The position numbers were made by a program, and so were the translations under genes. From an uncultured Lachnospiraceae bacterium (GTDB taxonomy: Bacteria > Bacillota > Clostridia > Lachnospirales > Lachnospiraceae), in the NCBI GenBank assembly GCA_910585075.1, contig CAJUED010000013.1:33852-97851 (forward strand): 64,000 bases of DNA. The letters run 5' to 3'. Below are positions 52,237 through 61,425 of this stretch, one piece after another; position 1 is the stretch's first letter; each line of letters begins with the position of its first letter. The notes under the pieces are model-generated. The model did not search any database. It saw only the letters and a list, made by a program, of their open reading frames with translations, and was not told where the DNA came from.

Positions 52237-53256
52237 TTAATTATTAATCAGCTTATCGCTTTCGTTGTTCCAGCTGTAGAGCTTACGGATTTCTTTTCCT
52301 ACCTGCTCAGCGGGATGCTCAGCCGCCAATTTCCTCATAGCCTTGAAATGAGCCTGGCCGCCTGCCGGTGACATATCAAGCAGGAATTCTTTTGCAAAGG
52401 AACCATCCTGAATGTCCTTTAAAATTTTCTTCATGGTCTTCTTGGTTTCCTCTGTGATAATCTTAGGGCCTGTCACATAATCGCCGTACTCAGCTGTGTT
52501 GGAAATGGAATACCGCATGCCCTCGAAGCCCGACTGATAAATCAAATCTACAATCAGCTTCATTTCGTGGATACACTCAAAATATGCGTTTCTCGGGTCA
52601 TACCCTGCTTCTGTCAGGGTCTCAAAACCTGCCTGCATCAGTGCGCATACACCGCCGCACAGAACTGCCTGCTCGCCAAAAAGGTCTGTCTCCGTCTCTG
52701 TTCTGAAGGTGGTCTCCAAAACCCCTGCTCTTGCACCGCCGATTGCCAGCGCATATGCCAGTGCCTTGTCGAGAGCCTTTCCCGTAGCGTCCTGATGAAC
52801 GGCAACAAGACAGGGAACTCCCTTTCCGGCCTGATATTCGCTTCTTACGGTATGACCGGGGCCCTTAGGCGCAATCATGGTTACGTCCACATTTGCAGGA
52901 GGTACGATCTGTCCGAAATGGATGTTGAAGCCATGTGCAAACATCAGCATATTGCCTTCCTCCAGGTTGGGCTCAATGTCCTTTTTGTACATAGCAGCCT
53001 GGAGCTCATCGTTAATCAAAATCATGATGATATCCGCCTTCTTGGCAGCCTCTGCAGCTGTGTATACCTCAAATCCCTGCGCCTGCGCCTTTGCCCAGGA
53101 TTTTGAACCCTCATAGAGACCAATGATTACGTGGCATCCTGACTCCTTTGCATTTAATGCATGGGCATGTCCCTGACTGCCGTAACCGATAACCGCAATT
53201 GTTTTTCCCTCCAGTAAAGAAAGATTACAATCTTCCTGATAATAAATGTTTGCCAT
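52237..53256 (-). CDS. ilvC: Ketol-acid reductoisomerase
   Basis: This 339-residue class I enzyme converts acetolactate (or acetohydroxybutyrate) to the dihydroxy acid using NAD(P)H and magnesium. The cofactor motif is GYGSQGHAHALN; the metal site includes DLFGEQAVLCGG and the C-terminal ECIHEMKLIVDLIY block with glutamates. Start behind AAAGGAG, 53 bp after the small-subunit gene. Confidence 0.96.
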   Translation of the reverse strand: MANIYYQEDCNLSLLEGKTIAVIGYGSQGHAHALNAKESGCHVIIGLYEGSKSWAKAQAQGFEVYTAAEAAKKADIIMILINDELQAAMYKKDIEPNLEEGNMLMFAHGFNIHFGQIVPPANVDVTMIAPKGPGHTVRSEYQAGKGVPCLVAVHQDATGKALDKALAYALAIGGARAGVLETTFRTETETDLFGEQAVLCGGVCALMQAGFETLTEAGYDPRNAYFECIHEMKLIVDLIYQSGFEGMRYSISNTAEYGDYVTGPKIITEETKKTMKKILKDIQDGSFAKEFLLDMSPAGGQAHFKAMRKLAAEHPAEQVGKEIRKLYSWNNESDKLINN

Positions 53257-53309
53257 TTTCTGACTCCTTTCCTAATTCAAATAGAATTTATTATAAAAAT
53301 TTTCATTTT

Positions 53310-53807
53310 TTACAGATATGTAACGTTCTCCGTCCCTCTGCTCAGACCTGCGATTCCTGTCCTTGCAAGCTCCAATATCTCATATCCCTCAAGCAGGCTG
53401 ATAAAGGCGTCAATCTTCGCCTGGTCTCCGGTAAGCTCCACAATCAGGCTGTCAGGGGCCACATCTATAATATTGGCACGGAAAATATCCGCCATGGAGA
53501 TAACCCCCTGTCTCTGGTCGCTGCTTACTCTGACCTTAACCAGCGCCAGCTCACGGTATACACTGCTCTCCGGAGCAAGCTCCTTGATATCTCTCACATC
53601 CACCAACTTGGCTACCTGCTTTTCAATCTGGTCAAGAATCTCATCATCGCCGGAAGCAACAATTGTAATTCTGGTAAAACGGGGGTCGGCGGTGAGTCCT
53701 GCCGTAATACTTTCAATATTGTAACCCCTTCTTGAAAAGAGACCGGAAATTCTGCTTAAGACTCCGGATGTATTGTCAACTAAGAGCTGAAAAACCTTTT
53801 TACGCAA
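53310..53807 (-). CDS. ilvN: Acetolactate synthase small (regulatory) subunit, copy 1
   Basis: This 165-residue protein has an N-terminal ACT domain (VFQLLVDNTSGVLSRISGLF, then RRGYNIESITAGLT) and the C-terminal ALS-associated domain. It binds valine and gives feedback control of the catalytic subunit. The start codon is TTG, with a perfect AAGGAGG site 7 nt before it. It lies between the second small subunit and ilvC. Confidence 0.92.
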   Translation of the reverse strand: MRKKVFQLLVDNTSGVLSRISGLFSRRGYNIESITAGLTADPRFTRITIVASGDDEILDQIEKQVAKLVDVRDIKELAPESSVYRELALVKVRVSSDQRQGVISMADIFRANIIDVAPDSLIVELTGDQAKIDAFISLLEGYEILELARTGIAGLSRGTENVTYL

Positions 53808-53876
53808 TTTTCATCCTCCTTCACATCAAACAGCATGTTAAACCAAAAAACATTTTAACAATTTAGCTTACAAAAG

Positions 53877-54371
53877 TCAACTTGTTTGCTCTGTTTCATT
53901 GCATTTTTGAAGCGCCAGGGTTCCTGTGCGGGCTACTTCCACGATACTTACCGTCTTGAACATGTTGATAAACAGCTCTATACGCTCGGAAGTATCGCAC
54001 ATTTGTATCAGCATCATGGACTTGGACATATCCACAATCTGGGCTTTCATAATATCACAGACCTCCATGATATCCCTGCGGTTGCTCTTATTATATTTCA
54101 CCTTCATAAGAAGCAGCTCCCGGCTGATGCTGGCGGTCTCGTCAAAGGTCTTCACCTTGATAACATCTATTTTTTTATTCAATTGCTTTTCAATCTGCTC
54201 TATGGTGCGCTTATCCCCGCTGCTGACAATGGTCATACAGGAAACGGCCGGGTCATCGGTTTCCCCCACTGCAAGGGAATCAATGTTAAAACAGCGCCTG
54301 GAAAACAGCCCCGCCACCTTGCAGAGCACACCGGAACGGTTTTCCACTAATACGGAATATATTTTTTTCAA
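53877..54371 (-). CDS. ilvH: Acetolactate synthase small (regulatory) subunit, copy 2
   Basis: This 164-residue protein has the same ACT plus C-terminal domain layout (SVLVENRSGVLCKVAGLFSR, RRCFNIDSLAVGET). It is clearly diverged from the neighbouring copy, so it is an old duplicate rather than a recent one. It also starts with TTG, behind GGGAGGG. It follows ilvB by 17 bp, so it is the copy most directly paired with the catalytic subunit. Two different small subunits may respond to different effectors. Confidence 0.92.
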   Translation of the reverse strand: MKKIYSVLVENRSGVLCKVAGLFSRRCFNIDSLAVGETDDPAVSCMTIVSSGDKRTIEQIEKQLNKKIDVIKVKTFDETASISRELLLMKVKYNKSNRRDIMEVCDIMKAQIVDMSKSMMLIQMCDTSERIELFINMFKTVSIVEVARTGTLALQKCNETEQTS

Positions 54372-54388
54372 ATCTGTTCCCTCCCTTC

Positions 54389-56002
54389 CTATACCAAATC
54401 CATAGGATCAATGATACACTCCAAAAGTACGGATTCATCATCCCTTAAAAATTCATCTATTTTCTCAGCCGCCTTCTCCATATTCTCAAGGCGCAGATAT
54501 TTCATGTCGTAAGCGGATGAAAGCTTCTCAAGGTCCGGACTTCCTGATAAGTCAACCACCGAATACTTATCCGCATAATTATAGTGCTGGAACTGTCTTA
54601 CCATACCAAGGTAATTGTTCTTAAGCACCACAATCTTAACGGGTACATGGTGCTGGCGCATGGTAGCGAGCTCCATCATGGACATCTGGAACGAGCCGTC
54701 GCCGCAGACCGCAACCACCTGCTTATCCGGCTGTGCCAGTTTTGCTCCCATAGCAGCAGGAATAGAATAGCCCATGGTTCCCATTCCGCCTGTGGTTAAA
54801 AATCTTCCTTTCTTGACGATATGATAACCGCAGGACCAGATCTGGTTCTGACCCACATCAGCCACATAAATGCCCTCATCCTCCATCTTTTCCGAAAGAA
54901 GGGTGATAAATGCGGCCGGATCCACATAGGCCGGGTCGGGATTTCTCTTAGGCGCCATGGTCTGTCTGTATCCGTTTAAGGTATCGATCCATTCCTTATG
55001 CTCACAGGTAAATTCCTGCAGCAGGAGGTCTTCAAAAATATGCTTTGCATCGCCCACAAGGGGAATGGAAGGCCCCACATTCTTGCCGATTTCGGCCGGA
55101 TCCACATCCATGTGAACCAGCACTTTATTGTTTGTGATAAGGTCAGGCTGGTTTACCGCACGGTCCGCCACTCTTGCCCCTACCATAAGCAGAAGGTCGG
55201 ATTCATTCATGGCTCGGTTTGCATAGGGCTTTCCGTTATTCCCCACCATTCCATAATATAAAGGGTGCCTGGTGGGCATCACGCCGATTCCCATCATGGT
55301 GGATACCACAGGTATCTCATGCTTCTCCGCAAAAGCTAAAAGCTCCTTTTCCCCATCGGAGGAAAGAATACCGCCCCCTGCGCAGATTACAGGGCGTTTT
55401 GCACGGGACAGCTCCGCCACCACTTTTTTGATCTGCACCATGTTTCCCTTGACGGTAGGCTTATAGGTACGCATGGATACGCTTTCCAGATAAACAAATT
55501 TCTTTACCTCCGCATCCTGAATGTCAATGGGCACGTCAATCAGCACAGGCCCCTTTCTTCCTGTATTTGCAAGGTGAAAGGCCTCTTTGAAAATACGCGG
55601 AATGTCATTGGCGTCTCTTACCAGATAGCTGTACTTTACAAAGGACTCCACTGCGCCGGTAATGTCAGCCTCTTGAAACACATCGCTTCCAAGGAGAGAG
55701 GAATTTACCTGTCCTGTGATGCAGATCAGCGGAATGCTGTCCGCAAAGGCGGTTGCTATTCCTGTAATTACATTAGTTGCCCCCGGTCCTGAGGTAACCG
55801 CACAGACTCCCGGTTTCCCGGAAACCCTTGTAAGGCCGCTGGCTGCATGAGCCGCATTCTGCTCGGTTCTTATTAAAATCGTTTTGATGGATGAGTCCAA
55901 AATACTGTTGTAAAATGGACAAATCGCAACACCCGGATAGCCAAAAACATACTCTACCCCTTCATTTTCCAAACACTTTACAATTGCATCTGCTCCTGTC
56001 AT
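54389..56002 (-). CDS. ilvB: Acetolactate synthase large (catalytic) subunit
   Basis: About 537 residues. This TPP- and FAD-dependent enzyme joins two pyruvates. It has the catalytic glutamate in RTEQNAAHAASG, FGYPGVAICPFYNSI at the N-terminus, and the TPP motif VCGDGSFQMSMMELATMRQ ending in NNYLGMVRQ. The ATG at 56000-56002 behind GAGGAGAAG is chosen over one four codons earlier. It begins the ilvB-ilvH-ilvN-ilvC cluster. No T-box leader is visible in the 86 bp upstream. Confidence 0.96.
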   Translation of the reverse strand: MTGADAIVKCLENEGVEYVFGYPGVAICPFYNSILDSSIKTILIRTEQNAAHAASGLTRVSGKPGVCAVTSGPGATNVITGIATAFADSIPLICITGQVNSSLLGSDVFQEADITGAVESFVKYSYLVRDANDIPRIFKEAFHLANTGRKGPVLIDVPIDIQDAEVKKFVYLESVSMRTYKPTVKGNMVQIKKVVAELSRAKRPVICAGGGILSSDGEKELLAFAEKHEIPVVSTMMGIGVMPTRHPLYYGMVGNNGKPYANRAMNESDLLLMVGARVADRAVNQPDLITNNKVLVHMDVDPAEIGKNVGPSIPLVGDAKHIFEDLLLQEFTCEHKEWIDTLNGYRQTMAPKRNPDPAYVDPAAFITLLSEKMEDEGIYVADVGQNQIWSCGYHIVKKGRFLTTGGMGTMGYSIPAAMGAKLAQPDKQVVAVCGDGSFQMSMMELATMRQHHVPVKIVVLKNNYLGMVRQFQHYNYADKYSVVDLSGSPDLEKLSSAYDMKYLRLENMEKAAEKIDEFLRDDESVLLECIIDPMDLV

Positions 56003-56087
56003 TCTTCTCCTCATTTCTGCGTGGTAATTTACATGAATTCATTGCTGACACCACGCCGCCGCAATTATCATAATAAGTCTACCATTT

Positions 56088-58757
56088 TCACTCGCCAAGC
56101 CCCGTAAGCTGCTTAGCCACCCGTACCGCCTCGGCAGCGTCCCGGGAATATCCGTCAGCTCCAATCTCTTTTGCATATTCAGGGGTTATAACAGCCCCTC
56201 CTATCATGATTTTGGCGCTCACTTTCTTTTCTTTCGCATAATCCACCACTCGCTTCATCTCCTGCATGGTAGTTGTCATCAGGGCGGACATGGCAATGAT
56301 ACGGGCGTTATTCTTGATTGCCTCATCCACAATGGTTTCCCTGGGTACATCCTTGCCAAGGTCAATCACCTGGAAACCATGATTTTTCAACATAAGGCCC
56401 ACAAGGTTTTTTCCAATATCGTGAATATCACCTGCAACCGTGGCGATTACCACCACAGGCATTTCCCCTTTTTGCGCATCCGTTGCCAAAAAAGGCTCCA
56501 GATACTCAATGGACAGCTTCATGGCCTCCGCACTTGCAATCAGCTGTGGAAGGAAATAGCGTCCTTTATCAAACAACTCTCCCACTTCATTGATGGCCGG
56601 CAGCAGCAGTTCATTTAAAATGTGAGAGGCCTCCCATCCTTCATCCATCAGCCGCTTTGTATGATCCTTAATCTGCTTTCTGTTGCCTTTCATCACATCC
56701 TGATATATCTGATGGGAAGATAAATCTGTTTTTCCGTCCTGTGCCTGTTCTCCCGAAAGGGACGTTGCAGCAGGTCCTCCCTGCTCCGCATGGAATACCT
56801 TCCCCCCTAAGGCCTGGGATTTTCCGCCGGAAGTCCCTGCCGATGCGCCCGGCATCCCTGCCGCTTCCGCATTTCCATACGCTTTTATACTGGTATTTGT
56901 ATTTGCAATGTGCACAGGTGTTTCGGCCGGTACCCTTTCCCTGTAAAGGGCCATTCTTTCTATGTAACGGGTATCCCCATCTTCCTTGTTCATCAGTAAA
57001 TCCGATGCGAAAGCTATGTTCATCAGTAAATCCTGAGAAGGATTTGCAATGGCCATGGAAAGCCCTTCCCTGATTGCCATGGTGAGAAATGCCGTGTTCA
57101 CAAAGCTTCTCTCCGGAAGCCCGAAAGAGATATTGGACAAACCGCAGATTGTGGCAAAGCCTTCTTTTTTGCAATACCGGATGGTCTCCAGCACTTCCTT
57201 TGCCGCATTGGGATTGGCTCCCGCTGTGGCCACAAGGCCATCCACAACAATGTCTTCCTTTTCAAGGCCCATGTCAAGGGCTTTTTGACTTATTTTTTGT
57301 ATAATTTCAATTTTTTCTTCCAGATTCTCAGGAAGGCCCTTATCGGAAAGGGGTAATAGAATAAACATGGCCCCATATTTTTTTGCAAGCTTAAGAAGGG
57401 GCTCCATCTTCTTCGTCTCTCCTGATATGGAGTTTATCAGGGCTCTGCCCGGATACCGGCGAAGAGCTGCTTCCATCACATCCACATGGCTGGAATCAAT
57501 GGAAAGGGGCAGATTTGTGGCTACCGTAACCTCCTCCAGCACCTTCAGCATCAATTCCTTTTCGTTGACGCCACTCATTCCAACATTGATATCCAGAAGG
57601 GCCGCCCCGCACTGCTCCTGTTCCTCGGCGAAGGAGAGCACCATATCCAGATTTCCCTCTTTCAGCTGGGCCTGCAGCTTCTTTTTCCCGGTAGGGTTGA
57701 TTCGTTCCCCCACCACCATAAACGGAGAATCAAGGCCAAAGGCCACGGTTTTTCTCTCACCGGAAAGATAACGGATACCGGATTTTTCCTTTACATCAGT
57801 TTTTTCTTTTGTGTCCGCTTTCCCACCGGAAGGACCTTCGCCTTCCGTTTTTCCTTTCCGTGCTTTCCATGAAACAGGCTCCATATCTCTTGTAACCGCA
57901 ACCAGCTTTTCAATGTACTTTGGCCCGGTGCCACAGCAGCCTCCTAAAATTCCGGCCCCCGCTTCCACCAGCTTTATCATTTCATGGGCAAAGGTGTCCG
58001 CATCCATATCATAAACCGTGTCCCCATCCTCATTTAAGGAGGGCATCCCTGCATTGGGCTTGGCAATTACAGGAATGGACACCACCTGGGAAATATTCCG
58101 AATCAGTTCCACCATTTTATCAGGTCCCGTGGAGCAGTTTGCCCCCAGGGCGCAGGCCCCTAATTTTTCCAAAGTGACCGCCGCGCTGACGCCGTCCGTG
58201 CCGTAAAGAGTTCTGCCGTCAGATTCAAAGGTAAGGGTTGCCATAACCGGAAGGTCACAAACCTCCTTAGCCGCGATCAGCGCTGCTCTGGTCTCCTGCA
58301 GGCTCATCATGGTCTCCACCACAAGAAGGTCAGCCCCGGCCTCATAAAGAAGTCCAATCTGTTCTTTATATACGGTAATCAATTCCTCAAAATCCATATC
58401 CCCCATGGGAATCAGCTGACGCCCTGTCATGGTGATATCCCCGGCCACCAGTGCCTTCCCCTGGGCCGCCTTTTTGGAGAGGGCCACCAGCTCATAATTG
58501 ATCCGCTTAATATCATCCTCCAGATGATATTCCTTAAGCTTAATACGGTTGGCCGTAAAGGTTGGCGCATAAAGAATGTTGCTGCCCGCCTCCACATACT
58601 CTCTCTGCAGGCCCACAAAAATATCCGGGTGTTCTAAAATCCATTTTTCCGGACAGACACCGCCGGGCATCCCCCTTTTCATCAAATTGGAGCCTGTTGC
58701 CCCGTCCAAATAAATCAGGCCTTTATTTGTAAATTCTTTAAATTCCACAAGATTCAT
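56088..58757 (-). CDS. metH: Cobalamin-dependent methionine synthase (short form)
   Basis: About 889 residues from the ATG behind AGGAGG. Domains in order: homocysteine methyltransferase (about 1-290; zinc cysteines in GANCSTGPD and GGCCGTGPKYI), methyltetrahydrofolate-binding pterin domain (about 350-610; INPTGKKKL, INSISGE), and a B12 cap plus B12-binding domain (about 680-885; cobalt-ligand DIHDIGKNLV). The C-terminal AdoMet reactivation domain of E. coli MetH is missing, so a separate reactivation factor is needed. Two long low-complexity linkers (about 300-345 and 625-690) are unusual. The enzyme makes methionine from homocysteine. Confidence 0.92.
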   Translation of the reverse strand: MNLVEFKEFTNKGLIYLDGATGSNLMKRGMPGGVCPEKWILEHPDIFVGLQREYVEAGSNILYAPTFTANRIKLKEYHLEDDIKRINYELVALSKKAAQGKALVAGDITMTGRQLIPMGDMDFEELITVYKEQIGLLYEAGADLLVVETMMSLQETRAALIAAKEVCDLPVMATLTFESDGRTLYGTDGVSAAVTLEKLGACALGANCSTGPDKMVELIRNISQVVSIPVIAKPNAGMPSLNEDGDTVYDMDADTFAHEMIKLVEAGAGILGGCCGTGPKYIEKLVAVTRDMEPVSWKARKGKTEGEGPSGGKADTKEKTDVKEKSGIRYLSGERKTVAFGLDSPFMVVGERINPTGKKKLQAQLKEGNLDMVLSFAEEQEQCGAALLDINVGMSGVNEKELMLKVLEEVTVATNLPLSIDSSHVDVMEAALRRYPGRALINSISGETKKMEPLLKLAKKYGAMFILLPLSDKGLPENLEEKIEIIQKISQKALDMGLEKEDIVVDGLVATAGANPNAAKEVLETIRYCKKEGFATICGLSNISFGLPERSFVNTAFLTMAIREGLSMAIANPSQDLLMNIAFASDLLMNKEDGDTRYIERMALYRERVPAETPVHIANTNTSIKAYGNAEAAGMPGASAGTSGGKSQALGGKVFHAEQGGPAATSLSGEQAQDGKTDLSSHQIYQDVMKGNRKQIKDHTKRLMDEGWEASHILNELLLPAINEVGELFDKGRYFLPQLIASAEAMKLSIEYLEPFLATDAQKGEMPVVVIATVAGDIHDIGKNLVGLMLKNHGFQVIDLGKDVPRETIVDEAIKNNARIIAMSALMTTTMQEMKRVVDYAKEKKVSAKIMIGGAVITPEYAKEIGADGYSRDAAEAVRVAKQLTGLGE

Positions 58758-58941
58758 TCCGCATTCCTCCTGATGTTGCTGCCGCACCCCAGCTGATAAC
58801 TGTAGTCCCGGCATAAAACGGTTCTGATTATTTCATGTCAATTCATGATGTCATAACACTGACATTGCTATATATTATCATAATTTATCTGAAACTACAA
58901 TTTACAAATTTTTAGCACACTAAACTATTACACCCTGGTTG

Positions 58942-58970
58942 TTGACTTCAATTGGTATCTATGATAACTT
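58942..58970 (+). promoter_or_regulatory. Promoter of the lipoprotein gene
   Basis: TTGACT (58942-58947), 17 bp and TAACTT (58965-58970). It lies inside the upstream part of the open frame, which supports the downstream TTG start. Confidence 0.55.
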
Positions 58971-59016
58971 TAAGTATGTTAAAAATCATTCTAAACGCAG
59001 AATTGGAGTTTTCATT

Positions 59017-59634
59017 TTGAGAAAAATATCCCTTAAGAAACAACATAAAGTTAACATGGCAGTTTTACTTTTATCAGCCCTTTTGCTTATACTCACCGGC
59101 TGCGGTAAGAATGCCGAGCTGGAAAATTATAAAGCAAATATGAACCAGTTTTTTGAAAATATTCGAATCATTGACGCTTCTATCAATGCCATTGATGCAA
59201 ATTCTGAGACCTCGACCACAGAACTTTTGTCTTTACTGGATTCTATGGACACTTCCTTTGCCCAGATGGCCGCTCTGGAAGTTCCTGACGGTTTTCCCGG
59301 CGTTGCGGAACTTGCTGATGATGCAAGCGAATATATGACGGAAGCCGTTTCCTGCTATCATCAGGCCTATGACGGAGAATATGACGCCGCCTATGAGGAA
59401 GCAGCTTATCGGAATTATGAACAGGCTAACATAAGATTTCAATACATAGTTTCTATTATACACGGAAATATCCCGGAAGAAATCTTCACCTATGAAGACC
59501 AGGATGACCTGGACGAGGATGAAGTTGAAGATAACGATAATGGAGATGTCGGTTCTGAAAGCTCTGACAATGAAAATGACGATGCCTCCGGCGCTGATGC
59601 TGCCGGTGGTGAGGACGCTGACAATCATGATTAG
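59017..59634 (+). CDS. Lipoprotein of unknown function with acidic tail
   Basis: The start is taken as TTG at 59017, 8 nt after GGAG; the open frame begins earlier (58939) but that part overlaps the promoter. The N-terminus (LRKISLKKQHK then a hydrophobic stretch) ends with the lipobox LILTGC, so the protein is membrane-anchored outside the cell. The mature part is helical (ELENYKANMNQFFENIRIID), and the last 50 residues are Asp/Glu-rich. No known domain was recognised. It has its own terminator. Confidence 0.7.
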   Translation: MRKISLKKQHKVNMAVLLLSALLLILTGCGKNAELENYKANMNQFFENIRIIDASINAIDANSETSTTELLSLLDSMDTSFAQMAALEVPDGFPGVAELADDASEYMTEAVSCYHQAYDGEYDAAYEEAAYRNYEQANIRFQYIVSIIHGNIPEEIFTYEDQDDLDEDEVEDNDNGDVGSESSDNENDDASGADAAGGEDADNHD

Positions 59635-59644
59635 GTTACGCATC

Positions 59645-59676
59645 AAACGCCTGAGATTTGCTCTCAGGCGTTTTTC
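59645..59676 (+). terminator. Rho-independent terminator of the lipoprotein gene
   Basis: AAACGCCTGAGA and TCTCAGGCGTTT (59645-59656 and 59662-59673) form a perfect stem followed by T residues. It also precedes the DUF4870-like stop from the other side, so it may serve both strands. Confidence 0.88.
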
Positions 59677-59725
59677 AATCCTTCACAGGTCTGATTCGCA
59701 GCTTGCTGCACTCGGGAAGAAAAAG

Positions 59726-59995
59726 CTACTTCAATATCTTTATGCTGCCGATTAGCGGCACTTCTTTTTCCTCCTGATTGATAGCGGCAACCAGTCCCAT
59801 AATCCAGCAGACCAGAATAAAAATCGAGAACACCCATCCTATACAGCTGATATGCCGAAGCAATGAAAACAACCAGATTACAAGGGATTGGTTAATATGA
59901 AATTTAGCCCCTTCCCTGTCTCCTGCAATCACCGCAAGCGCAAGGCCAGGCCAGCCGAAGTACGCCACAATACCGGTTGTTTTCGCGTTCATCAT
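59726..59995 (-). CDS. Small DUF4870-like membrane protein
   Basis: This 89-residue protein has about three membrane segments (GIVAYFGWPGLALAVIAG, SLVIWLFSLLRHISC, GWVFSIFILVCWIMGLVAAI), with KFHINQSLVIW between the first two as in DUF4870/Tic20-like proteins. Start behind AAAGGAC. It is the last gene of the trio with DUF2752 and the zinc-ribbon protein. Function unknown. Confidence 0.75.
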   Translation of the reverse strand: MMNAKTTGIVAYFGWPGLALAVIAGDREGAKFHINQSLVIWLFSLLRHISCIGWVFSIFILVCWIMGLVAAINQEEKEVPLIGSIKILK

Positions 59996-60035
59996 AATGT
60001 CCTTTCTTCTTAAGGTATACCGCCAGCCCCTGTCT

Positions 60036-60473
60036 TTAAAGGCACAAACACAGAATATTTACCATTTTAACCGCCCACTGCGCCAGCAAAACAAAAATAA
60101 CTGCATATACATAAACCAAAATCCGTATTTCTTTTTCTTTAATCGTACCGCTCACATGGCTTCGATAAAAATACAGCATCATAAAGTGCAAATAGACCAA
60201 AAGGCCAAAAATAACAATTGGATTAAGCCAAAAGCTTTTTACAAAATTTCCCTGAAACAAATAGTAGAATGCCCTGGTAATGCCGCATCCCGGGCATGGC
60301 AGACCGCACAGCTTCCGCACGGAACATTCCATCTGCTCTCCAAAACGTTCATAACCGCCATGCGAAAACCAGACTCCCACCATACAAAAAGGCAGCCATA
60401 TGACCTTGCCTATCTGATAAAAAACCGTATCCACACGGTATTTTTTGTTATCCTGAGCCTTAATAAAGATCAT
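60036..60473 (-). CDS. DUF2752 membrane protein
   Basis: This 145-residue protein carries the DUF2752 hallmark CGLPCPGCGITRAFYYLFQGNFVKSFWLNP, two CxxC-like cysteines beside a membrane segment, and further helices at the C-terminus. It overlaps the zinc-ribbon gene by 14 nt, implying coupled translation. The role is unknown; the cysteines could bind metal or form disulfides. Confidence 0.85.
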   Translation of the reverse strand: MIFIKAQDNKKYRVDTVFYQIGKVIWLPFCMVGVWFSHGGYERFGEQMECSVRKLCGLPCPGCGITRAFYYLFQGNFVKSFWLNPIVIFGLLVYLHFMMLYFYRSHVSGTIKEKEIRILVYVYAVIFVLLAQWAVKMVNILCLCL

Positions 60474-61080
60474 CTACAAGTTGTTCCAACATATCATTAT
60501 ATGCAGCCGAACTGCCTATAATCATTGCAAAAATCACGAACACCACTGCAAAACCGCCTGTGACAATCCCCGCAATCGCCATTCCCTTGCCATCATATTT
60601 AAAGCAAAGTGTGATAATGCCAAGCACAATCGCCGCAATGCCAAGCACCGCGCTGAAAAGACCAAGACAGCAGCAAACCAGTGAAATAATACCGCAAATC
60701 AAAGAAGCAATTGCAAAGCCGATGTTTCCGCCCCCCTGCTTCTCCTCCTCCATCCCCCCATAATACTGAGAAGACTGTGAATCATAGTAAGGGCCGCCTG
60801 AATTGTCACTGCTGTAATAGCCGGACTGCCCTGTGCCGTAATTAATCTTTATCTCCTCCTGATAAGGAGAAGCAGGCTTTTCTTCCTCCGCGTTCGTTAT
60901 TCTCTCATAAACAGGTTGGGCATCTTCACTCGAAAAAAAACCATCTGTCTGGGAAGACGGTTCCCCACCCTGAAAAACAGGCTGTTCCAGTTTCGAACCA
61001 CAATTGCTACAAAATTTAGCTGTGGCAGCATTTTTGTTTCCACATTGCGTACAATAAATCACTTTGTTTTCTTCACTCAT
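60460..61080 (-). CDS. Zinc-ribbon and DUF4190 membrane protein
   Basis: This 206-residue protein has an N-terminal zinc ribbon (YCTQCGNKNAATAKFCSNCG; CxxC-x-CxxC), a disordered Gly/Ser/Tyr-rich middle (about 40-115) and two C-terminal membrane helices with the DUF4190 pattern (GFAIASLICGIISLVCCCLG and GMAIAGIVTGGFAVVF). It is the first gene of the trio. Start ATG with a GGAGGAGTAAAATG-type site. Such proteins are common and uncharacterised in Firmicutes. Confidence 0.85.
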   Translation of the reverse strand: MSEENKVIYCTQCGNKNAATAKFCSNCGSKLEQPVFQGGEPSSQTDGFFSSEDAQPVYERITNAEEEKPASPYQEEIKINYGTGQSGYYSSDNSGGPYYDSQSSQYYGGMEEEKQGGGNIGFAIASLICGIISLVCCCLGLFSAVLGIAAIVLGIITLCFKYDGKGMAIAGIVTGGFAVVFVIFAMIIGSSAAYNDMLEQLVDDLY

Positions 61081-61223
61081 TTTACTCCTCCAAACTTTCC
61101 CTGCCAGCAGGGTGTCAGATATTCATAAATTCAATTTTTCTTTCTCTATTGTAAGATAATAAACCGTAAATGTCCATAAAAATTTATTTTCACATAAAAC
61201 AACAATTCAAATGCCAAAGTGAA

Positions 61224-61289
61224 ATTCCTTTCGGAACGTTTCTCGTTGCACTACTTGCCTACATAGTCAAGAACAACAAACGAAAATAA
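61224..61289 (+). pseudogene. Truncated holin-like toxin gene
   Basis: The frame reads IPFGTFLVALLAYIVKNNKRK and a stop, which matches the C-terminal two-thirds of the intact toxin at 63865. The first third and the start codon are missing, and the region before it has no ATG in frame. It is followed by the same TAAGCCTACC/GGTAGGCTTA hairpin as the intact copy. Confidence 0.65.
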
Positions 61290-61290
61290 A

Positions 61291-61328
61291 TAAGCCTACC
61301 TTGTTACTTAGCGGTACAGGTAGGCTTA
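61291..61328. terminator. Hairpin after the toxin remnant
   Basis: TAAGCCTACC and GGTAGGCTTA (61291-61300 and 61319-61328) form a perfect 10-bp stem. It is followed by TCTAAACTTGGAGGTCAGCC and a CCAC-TTT-GTGG stem, a region that could give an antisense RNA on the minus strand. Confidence 0.6.
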
Positions 61329-61425
61329 TCGTCTAAACTTGGAGGTCAGCCACTTTGTGGGCGGTTGCCCCTCATATTTTTTGTAACATTTTTAATTATA
61401 TCTTTTTAGAATCTATGGCAATTTT

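Noticed and set aside
56003..56087. T-box or attenuator for the ilv operon
   Set aside because: The short gap before ilvB has no leader peptide, T-box motif or terminator hairpin that I could find.
58427..58618. Short minus-strand frame inside metH
   Set aside because: Out of frame with a well-supported gene; shadow.
58758..58938. SAM or cobalamin riboswitch upstream of metH
   Set aside because: No conserved riboswitch core motifs; only a weak promoter-like pair and a 6-bp inverted repeat ATGTCA/TGACAT (58848-58865).
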